A stretch of 64,000 bases of DNA from Agapetus fuscipes (lineage: Eukaryota; Arthropoda; Insecta; Trichoptera; Glossosomatidae): NCBI GenBank assembly GCA_951799405.1, contig OX637354.1, positions 930,001-994,000 on the forward strand, given 5' to 3'. Below, piece after piece: positions 57,001-64,000 of this stretch. The notes under the pieces were generated by a model that was given only the letters and a program-made list of their open reading frames with translations, did no database searches and had not been told where the DNA came from. The position numbers and the translations under genes are program-made. Numbering within the stretch: the first letter of the stretch is position 1; the number at the start of each line of letters is the position of its first letter.

Positions 57001-60000
57001 CAATATTATGTAGGTTGTTTGAAAAGAAGAGTATAACTATCAACTGCATATATCTCAATATGCTGTAAAATAAAAATAAAATCTGATTATCAGGAACTTT
57101 TGTCGGTATTTTATTTTGGGTTCGACATAAACACTTGTCTTGTATCCTGCCGCCATTATTCTAGGGGTGGCCGGTACCTCCACACGAGTGCCTCCACTTG
57201 ACTCTGTCCTTGCATACTTCTTTCATCTCATCTAGTTTCATCACTCTTTTCATGCATGCTCTTCTCTTGTTTCCACTCTGTAGATTCCATTCATTCGCCA
57301 TCTCATTTATCTCATCAATCCATTCTTTCCTAGGTCTTCCCCTTCCACGCTTACCTATTACATTCCCTTTATACACTTTTTTTGGTCAGTCTGTCTTCAT
57401 TCATCCTTTCAATATGTCCCAACCATCGCATCACACTTCTTTGAACTTTCACTTTCACGCTTTCTTTTACTCCGCATTCATTCAGAATACATTCGTTTCT
57501 CACTCTATCTTTCATACTTCTCAAATGAGCCATTTCTACGGTGCCACCACAAATAGAAATCATTTTTGGCGACATCGGTGGGGATCGAACCCAACGTCTC
57601 GGCATGGAATACAAGCATTCTACCAACTGAGCTATCGGCCGGACTGAGATTGTAAAAACTCAAGATTTTTTATTTTCATTATATCCTACATTTCTTTGTT
57701 TGCATGCTCACAAACGACCTAGTAAGTCCTTGCTATACGAGCGCGTGGAAGTCTAGTAGGTAAATAAATCATCCTAATATTCCTCAAGCACTGTCGTTGT
57801 CCAACTGTATCTATTGCCAGGTCCCGACAGATACAGTACTACTGCATTAGCAGGTAGGTGTGTGAATGGGCCTCCATGTTTAGCCTGTGCACACACACCA
57901 CATTCGCAAAAAAAGGGAAAACAGCTTCTACTAAGCTACACATGTAGTGTAACTTCTTTCTGTGTTCTCCCCAAAGGCGTCGCATGTGAGTACACCTATT
58001 TATTTTGACAGATAAGGGGGCTAGCCTTACGTCAACCACAGTGGGGGTCTCCTAGCCGGGGCTGGAACTCATTTCTTGTGAAGGCTGAGTAAGCCTTACC
58101 GGTGTTTATTTTGGAGTTTTTAAATAAACACCAAAACGGGAAATTATTTCTGACACCCTCGGTGGGACTCAAATCCGAGCTCTCGGCATGGAATGCAAGC
58201 ACTCTACCTAGCTATCGACCGGACTTATGACTGGAAATTTATTTTGAAAATATTTAAATCACATAATTGTATTTTTTCTTTTAGCTCAGATTGTAGAGAA
58301 TGTGATTCTCGAGATAACTTCATGTACAGGTCATCTTTGAATCAAATGGTAGAAAGCCAAACAAGCACTGCAGGGAATTTCATTATAATTTGCACTTTAA
58401 CATTACCTTGGTGTGGACCCTGAGGTAGTCGTATTCTACAAAGTCGGCGCGCTTGTGTCCCTCCTCGGAGACCTTCAGGTAGCAGTAGACCATGGACAGG
58501 AAGCAAGCGGGCAGACCTCCAAAGAAGAAAATCTTCTTCCACAGGTCGGCACCACCTGCGGGGGAGACAAACATTAACTGATGATGATGAGTTGATGATT
58601 TATTTACAGCGCCGTTTCGTGATGTAGTCACTCCAAGGGCGCTGGTGCAAACGATGCCAGAAATTTGCTTGTCTTCAGTATATTCCGGAACTTTCCATGG
58701 TCCTCTAGCTCTCTCACATGATGTGGCAGGTGGTTCCAGGCCAGAGGGCCAGCAACTGCAAATGCACGCTCTCCAAACATTGTGTTAACTCTTCTTATAG
58801 GTTCTTCAATCCTTGATATGGCTCCAGTCTCAGCTGAGCGCAGTGTTAGGCTTTTTTTGCCGAGGGTGACTGGTTTGATTAAATCAGCGAGATATTTGGG
58901 TGTTTTTCCAAATAAAGCTTTGTGGACCATCGTGCACACTTTGAACTCGATGCGCTCCGGTATACGGAGCCAGTGAAGCTTCTGGAGAAGAGGAGTAATG
59001 TGTGTAAATTTCGACTGACCAGCAATCATGCGAGCGCACGCATTTACAACCACAACTCTTCATAACAATCACTTTTTTCAGGCTGTGTAGCCGTGGTCTG
59101 GTTGATTCATTCCGGACAGTTTCGCCCATTGCTCCGATGGGCATTATCAGCGGTTGGCTAGTCGCTGTGATCTTCTTACAGGATCTGGTGTTCTGGAAGC
59201 AACGCTAGCCTTTGAATTAGTGTTGCTGTGTTTACAGTGAGAAATCAAACCGCCATTGCTGTGCGAGGACTCAAATGCGGCTGAACACCCATGCTATAAA
59301 AATGGTTCACTTTGCCAATGTCACCCCTGTTTCAGGGAAGGTCGATAACTCAGGTGGTAGAGTGCTTGCATTCCATGCCGAAAGCTCGGGTTCGAATCCC
59401 ACCGAGGGTGTCAGAAATGATTTCCCGTTTCGGTGTTTATTTCAAACCCCAAAATAAAATACCGGCAAGGTTTACTCAGCCTTCACAAGAAATGAGTACC
59501 AGCACTCTCGGGAGCTGGGAAACCTCCACTTCAACTGAAGTGGTTGGCGTAAGGCCAGCCCCCTTAACTGTAAAAATAAATAGGTTCAACTCGCCATATG
59601 CGACCCCTTCGGGGATAATGCGGCAAGAAGTTACACTATATGTGTAGCTTAGTTGCATTGCGTTGTTTCGGCAAGAGTTGCAGGGTGTATGTCCATTTGA
59701 GATTTCGTTTTTATATTGTTGGTTCACATGCGGCATGCGCAAGCGCAAACTTGTACGTATTTGCTTGTGAGAATGCATGTAATGTGAATCTCCAATGTAA
59801 CATATCTTTGCAACTTAGATTAGATTAGATGCGAGTCCTGTGACACATCCCCGGATGGGATGGATATACAGGGCGTGGGTCAGAGGAGGGAGAACATGTC
59901 AATCATAGACGTCATCCAACTTTAAGCTTATCCCTGACATCTGTGTCCAACAATTCAAAAGTCTGCAAGTTGAAATATCGTCATGCCAATACTTATTTCC

Positions 60001-63000
60001 GCCATATCCACTTTTCACTTTTTTTGAGTTATGATATGGGTTGGTGTCTTGAGACTATACTTTACCCGAATCCGTGAAATTTTTTGAAAAAAGTCATAAA
60101 CTGACAATTTTTTCAGTGCACATTTCCTCCATATCCAAGAGTTTTGAAATATAGTTGGTACTTAAATCCGCCATATCCATTGCGAGCGTTTCAACCAATC
60201 ACGTTCGCCCAAACTCCCCACTATCGATGGAACATACTGTGCTCAATATGTTGGTCTCGGATATGGCTGTGGTGCTGTGAACAATATATATTTCTCCTCT
60301 AAAATAGGGAATTGTAATTTCACCATTTACATAGTGAGCAAAGTGAGTGTTCTACTGTATGCAGATGATGCAGTTCTTGTATCTGATTCTGCAGTAGAAT
60401 TGCAAACAATGCTCTCTAGATTGAATGAAGCTTTGTTAGGTAACCATTTGAAGTTGAATGCAAGTAAGACGAAAGTATTGATTTTTGAAAGAGATGATGA
60501 AAATATGAATATTATGAATTTAAAATTAATGGAATGAATGTTGATGTCGTAAATGAGTTTGTATACCTGGGAAGTAAGTTTGAAAAAGATGGAAGAATGA
60601 CCGGTGAATTTGAAAGAAGAATAATGAAAGGCAGGTGTGTACTGGGTGCGACCGCTTGCATCGCCAGGAACCAAAATCTCTCAAAAAATGTTAGATTGGC
60701 GGTGCACGGTGGTATACTAGTGCCAACCTTGATGTATGGAAGTGAAGCCTGGACGGTGAGTGAAAGGGAAATTAGTAAAGTCCATACAGTAGAAATGGAC
60801 TATCTAAGAAGTATGATTGGGAAAAAACGAAGTGACAGGGTGAGGAATGATTTTGTAAGAGAAGAATGTGGTGTAAGGGAAAGTGTGAAAGTGAAGATTA
60901 AAAGAAGTATGTTAAGATGGTTCGGGCATTTGGAGAGAATGAGTGATGAAAGATTGACGAAGAAAGTATATGTTGCTAGAATAGATGGATGTCGTGGTAG
61001 AGGAAGACCGAGAAAAGTATGGAAGGATCAAATCTCTGAAATAGCGAATGAATGGGATATCCAGAGTCATAATAAAAGGAGGACTTGTATGAAAAAAGTT
61101 ATGACTCTGGATGAAATGAAAGAAGTATGCAAGGACAGGAAGAAGTGGCGGCTAATCTGCAATGCTGATTTTTAATGTTGGTTTATTGGCTTGCTACATT
61201 TTTTGCATAAGACATTTCTTTTTTTTTTACTTTTTTTGTATAGATTTATTTTTAAGGTTTTGTTGTTTTCTTATACTTAAATGTTATTTTTTACTCGTAT
61301 TCCTTGACTTATAGGTTGGTATGAGGCTGACCACCCATACTGTAAAAAATGGTTCACTTTGCCAATGTCACCCCTGTTTCAGGGAATGTCGGCAAGAGTT
61401 GCAGGGTTTATGTTCATTTGAGGTTTGGATTTTATTTGTAAGTACACAATCAGCATTTGTAAGCGCGAACTACACGTGTTTGTTTGTGGGCATACATCTG
61501 AGAGCTTTGAATGAATATATCCTTGCAACTTAGATTATAGATTATAGATTATAGATACATCAATATACGCAACATACAAATTGAGAAAGCATGCAAATAG
61601 TGGCAATAAAATGAAAATAATAATTACTGGATATACGTATTATGTTTAATACATATTTTTTCGATAAATATTAAAACAATGTTTCTTTCACACAAATTGA
61701 TAATAATTATCGAACGTTTTTGCTTACTGAGTAGACATTTTTTTCTAAGCGTTCGATAATTATTATCAATTTGTGTGAAAGAAACCTTGTTTTTAACATT
61801 TATAATAATGAATTTTCACTGTGTTAATACACAAACACTGAATTTATATTTTTTAATATTAGCAAACTTTATTGGAAAATCATAATTATCAAAAAACGCT
61901 AAGAGTAATTGACTGTGAATTCAATTGGATTGATTTTTTAAATTTGAATTTGTATTTGCCATTTATTTTGTTTTTTGATACTTTATTTCATCTTCATCGG
62001 TTTATTTATATTTTATTGAATACTACGTGCACAGCATTTTTAATGCCGGCTTACGATCGGGCCGAACTTGAGCGCATTGTTTGTTTATCTGTCAATCAAC
62101 ACGAGTATCGAATTGGTTCAAGCTTTTTCTTAAGTAAATTGATTGTAATTGTCAAAAAAAACATTTAAATCGGTGACATGGAAAACGTTGAGTGTGTTTA
62201 TTCGCCAGAATCATCTCCGGCACCTAATGTTAATGATATCAAATCCATGTTGAAGTTTATGCCTCCCGTAGATGCAGATTTTTATATTGCATTGGGGATT
62301 TAGGTTTTTAGGCTTATTTTTTAAATTTTAAGCAAGATCTTGCAAGTAGGTATTATGTTCATAGCTGATAGTCTAGCATTAAGTAAAAAAATAACTTTAA
62401 AAAAGTACAACAGAACAAATTAATTATTGTAGGTACTATAATAAAGCACTGTATTTCTAATGTTATGTATTTTTGTTTTATAAAAATAAAGGTTCTTAAA
62501 TATGTTTTGAGTGTTTTTCTTTCTTAAAACTCAGTAATGGAGAAGAAATGCTCTGAAAAAGATGCTTTATTGGTAAAATTAATACAAAAATGGATATGGA
62601 GGAAATAAGTATTAACAAAATAGCCACTTTTGCTCTAACATTTGCTCCATATCCAAGTGAAGGTACCTCATTTTGGTGTGACCCAGTACTCATTTTTTTT
62701 TTTAATTTTTTTTATACATTATTAGATCAATACTTAATTTATTTCAATTTAAAAAAAGCTTATAACTTTAAAAACGAAAGAGTTATTAGCATTTTAACTT
62801 CAAACGCGTTTTTCTCTGAATGAGAAAAAGTGGATATGGCGGAAATAAGTATTGACATGACGATATATCTATGCTAAGCCTTTGTGATTTTTGTTCTTGA
62901 ATAACTAATACATGTGACTGTTCACATAGTTTGAAGTGCCGTCAATCAATTAAGGTAGGAAATCAATAAAATATACTTGAAAAACTATTCCGTAATCATA

Positions 63001-63372
63001 TAGCCAGAATATTTAGAAGCGAAAAGGTTAAAACATAAAATTCTGGCTAGGTACGTAGTTTTGTCAGTTTTACAAAAAATACCACAAATCACAAGTTCAA
63101 TATATGATAAAGAAATGAAATAAAGAATTTCATAGCTATCGTAAAGTAAACATAAGATATTGTCTGGAAGGAGAGACCATGGTTGCAGAGGGTTGGACAG
63201 TGCCCGATTATGTAATGCGTATTTTTTTTCGAGGTTAGAGGGTTTGTTAGAAAAAAAATATGGTGGTTTTACCTTCATGGCCAGCGACGGCGGCCTGGCC
63301 TGGCAAGCCCGCCTTGCGAGCTACGGTGGTGGAAATATAGCGACGAGCTGCTTGCGAAAATACAAACGCCAT
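50953..63372 (-). CDS. COX6A1: Cytochrome c oxidase subunit 6A, mitochondrial, whole gene, 3 exons
   Basis: Nuclear-encoded single-span subunit of respiratory complex IV in the mitochondrial inner membrane. Exons: 63372-63273, 58555-58407, 51048-50953; 345 nt, 114 aa plus TAA. Residues 1-30 form a basic, Ser/Thr-rich targeting sequence ([20 protein letters not shown]). Residues about 42-60 are the membrane helix ([20 protein letters not shown]). The matrix/IMS part carries [20 protein letters not shown] and [20 protein letters not shown], then PTGYEDD, all hallmark COX6A motifs. Length is normal for insects and all phases agree. AATAAA on - at 50798-50793 lies about 155 nt past the stop. Convergent with GGT. 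Confidence 0.95.
51110..51582 (+). mobile_element. RTE 3' end, left part (split by the 5-kb TIR element)
   Basis: Coding end from 51115 and UTR repeat from 51381. It breaks at GTGCA-TA and resumes at 56579. Confidence 0.8.
52500..52829 (-). mobile_element. Group 1 SINE, full length
   Basis: AACGCAACGCAACAAAGCTA to CACCTGAGCTATTGACCGG. Inside the 5-kb TIR element. Confidence 0.85.
53079..54276 (+). pseudogene. Decayed transposase-like gene (DUF7869-type)
   Basis: Several frames joined by frameshifts and stops. In order: a Lys/Arg-rich start; [51 protein letters not shown] (possible metal-binding Cys pair); then [20 protein letters not shown] and [19 protein letters not shown]. The D-S-C-x-G-Q-N-K-N and G-H-x-x-x-x-x-D-x-x-H...E blocks resemble the RNase-H-like fold region of insect proteins annotated with DUF7869. 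That link is from memory and unverified. It lies in the 5-kb TIR element with the TIRs outside it, which suggests that it was the transposase. Confidence 0.6.
54394..54641. repeat. Near-perfect long palindrome (113-bp arms, 22-bp spacer)
   Basis: Left arm 54394-54506 and right arm 54529-54641 are reverse complements. Together with the spacer, the right arm holds a hammerhead-like core. TTTTCACAGTGTTAATACAC follows, as it does after the palindrome at 61793. Confidence 0.85.
54522..54556 (+). ncRNA. Candidate hammerhead core within the palindrome
   Basis: Stem I TAC/GTA, CTGACGA, stem II GATA/TATC, GAAA, stem III AAC/GTT, cleavage base T. Short stems. Confidence 0.4.
54817..54855 (-). ncRNA. 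Candidate degraded hammerhead core
   Basis: On -: CTGATGA, stem II GACC/GGTC, GAAA, stem III AAC/GTT. Stem I has only two pairs. Confidence 0.35.
54947..55152 (-). mobile_element. RTE 3' UTR copy, (ATAGATT)n end
   Basis: TCTATAATCTATAATCTATA to GGCAAAGTGAACCATTTT. Confidence 0.85.
55540..56345 (-). mobile_element. CR1-like LINE 3' end with long RT frame
   Basis: Frame on - ending 55618: [60 protein letters not shown] and [20 protein letters not shown]. The 3' UTR end (GGGCCCTTGAGGTGTGACAC) resembles the group 2 SINE tail. Confidence 0.85.
56579..56637 (+). mobile_element. RTE 3' end, right part
   Basis: TATAATGTGACTC... through TTGCAACTTAGATTAGATTAG completes the copy broken at 51582. Confidence 0.8.
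57098..57643 (-). mobile_element. Group 1 SINE split by an RTE fragment
   Basis: SINE pieces 57098-57132 and 57546-57643 surround 57133-57545. Confidence 0.75.
57133..57545 (-). mobile_element. RTE RT C-terminal fragment
   Basis: On -: [53 protein letters not shown] and CGGTGHP with a stop. One frameshift near 57372. Confidence 0.8.
57928..58225 (-). mobile_element. Group 1 SINE
   Basis: AAGCTACACATGTAGTGTAA to TACCTAGCTATCGACCGG. Confidence 0.8.
58407..58555 (-). CDS. COX6A1: COX6A exon 2 (membrane helix)
   Basis: Residues 34-83: [14 protein letters not shown], the helix, then [20 protein letters not shown]. Acceptor CCCGCAG; donor AAG|GTAATG. Confidence 0.95.
58575..59060 (-). mobile_element. 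CR1-like LINE 3' end
   Basis: Encodes [39 protein letters not shown] and [18 protein letters not shown]. (TCA)n tail next to COX6A exon 2, 20 nt from its acceptor. Confidence 0.8.
59275..59830 (+). mobile_element. RTE 3' UTR copy split by a SINE
   Basis: Pieces 59275-59337 and 59669-59830 join at GGGAAGGTC / GGCAAGAG. (TTAGA)n end. Confidence 0.85.
59338..59668 (+). mobile_element. Group 1 SINE, full length
   Basis: GTCGATAACTCAGGTGGTAG to TTAGTTGCATTGCGTTG. Inserted in the RTE UTR. Confidence 0.85.
60340..61556 (+). mobile_element. RTE-type LINE (second lineage): RT C-terminus plus complete 3' UTR
   Basis: Begins at [20 protein letters not shown], with one frameshift near 60535. It continues through [20 protein letters not shown] and [12 protein letters not shown] to the stop at 61175. 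About 130 nt later the UTR contains the TTGACTTATAGGTTGG repeat, and it ends in three (ATTATAG) units. This copy ties the highly repeated 250-bp sequence of the window to an RTE parent. Inserted into a larger TIR element (59978-62863). Confidence 0.88.
61673..61793. repeat. Palindrome with 44-bp arms
   Basis: Arms 61673-61716 and 61750-61793 (CACAAATTGATAATAATTAT inverted). Followed by GAATTTTCACTGTGTTAATA, shared with the palindrome at 54394-54641. Confidence 0.8.
62864..63272. other. COX6A intron 1, unannotated
   Basis: AT-rich; no repeat family recognised. Confidence 0.4.
63273..63372 (-). CDS. COX6A1: COX6A exon 1 (presequence)
   Basis: ATG at 63372. The exon encodes residues 1-33, ending in ...AAVAGHE plus one base of Gly34. 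Donor GAAG|GTAAAA. Confidence 0.93.
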
Positions 63373-64000
63373 TTTTACTTTTTGACAATCCAGAATCAGC
63401 CGAAATTGAACCCGATTTGTCTATGGTTGCATTCAGTGATGTTAAAGTGTACTCTAAATATTTACAAAGAAGTAAGGAAAAAATGGATCTTCAAAAAAAT
63501 ATAAACACATTTTTTTTTCTCATAAACGTTCATTCTATAAGAAAATGTAAAAGTTCGAGAACTTTTTTGTTCATGTGTAAGGCATTAAATATCTTCCTAA
63601 TTTTGCAATAGTGGTTTTCATAAAAAAAATAGTGGGAAATTAGGCAACACTTTTTATTAGGGTTTTGAACTTGGGTTTCACGTGGGTTTCACCTGTGGGT
63701 TTCACCTATGGGTTTCACTTGGTGCGATCCTAATATTGCCATTCACTCAAATTTTCTTTAGGTGCGATATCTTGGCAAAGATGTATGGACAAGCATGATA
63801 CACGATTATTATTTATTGAATTTCCATTACTTTGGATTTCAATGAGGTACAATATTGTGTCGTCACCCTGCCGGATTGCTAGGGAAAAGGCTTACAAATA
63901 TTTTTTTTACTAGTTGCTAAGGACGGCAGTCCCACACAAGACTCACGTTTGCTTGCCACTGTGATGACAGTTCTCATCAAGATCATCATCATCATCATAC
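63373..64000. other. COX6A upstream region
   Basis: The promoter is presumably here. Includes a short tandem array of GTGGGTTTCAC at about 63670-63720, a segment at 63850-63945 inverse to 12895-12970, and a terminal (ATC)n run. No clear core promoter motif seen. Confidence 0.35.

Larger units (their letters stand above)
59978..62863. mobile_element. TIR DNA element (about 2.9 kb), TA-flanked, CCATATCCA motif repeats
   Basis: Left end TCGTCATGCCAATACTTATT and a right end ...AATAAGTATTGACATGACGA are inverted for about 42 bp, with TA on both sides. The CCATATCCA/TGGATATGG motif recurs at about 60002, 60129, 60171, 62590, 62646 and 62831. Interrupted by an RTE copy (60340-61556) and a palindrome (61673-61793). 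A 41-codon frame at 62178-62303 ([16 protein letters not shown]..., ending [15 protein letters not shown]) may be a transposase remnant. Confidence 0.65.

Overview
This is a TE-saturated segment of an animal nuclear genome, most likely an insect and probably a lepidopteran. The support is AT-rich DNA, introns of up to 18.5 kb, dense RTE-, CR1- and Jockey-like LINE fragments, tRNA-headed SINEs and MITEs, and four conserved animal protein genes. The order-level assignment is inference. There is no bacterial, CRISPR or rRNA content and I see no genuine tRNA gene. A 200-base run of N lies at 30444-30643.

Genes. (1) A gamma-glutamyl transpeptidase gene runs on + from 1923 to 47855. Its ten exons join in frame to 640 codons, with the catalytic Thr at residue 452. 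A second possible first exon lies at 2634-2776. (2) A one-exon NUPR1-like gene (14150-14362, +) sits inside GGT intron 2. (3) An SCFD2 (Sec1-family) gene runs on - from 38351 to 25262 and lies wholly inside GGT intron 5. Eight exons are visible, and a further one is probably hidden in the N gap. (4) A complete three-exon COX6A gene runs on - from 63372 to 50953, tail to tail with GGT.

Repeats. Most of the remaining DNA is nested transposon debris. A repeat of about 250 bp, with (TTAGA)n or (ATAGATT)n ends, occurs more than 30 times. It is the 3' end of an RTE-type LINE whose coding end is still attached at 60340-61556. A second RTE lineage supplies a 771-codon open frame at 34068-36383. Three tRNA-headed SINE groups and CR1/Jockey-like 3' ends are also present. 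DNA elements include TTA-flanked MITEs, one of them inserted inside a splice donor. There are also larger TIR elements whose terminal motif is scattered many times through their ends. One of these (51583-56578) carries a decayed transposase-like gene. Five stretches fit hammerhead ribozyme cores and probably belong to Penelope-like elements.

The four genes have no evident shared pathway: glutathione/gamma-glutamyl metabolism, stress-responsive chromatin, vesicle tethering/fusion, and respiratory complex IV. Their link is physical nesting, and introns filled with repeats to within 10-40 nt of several splice sites.
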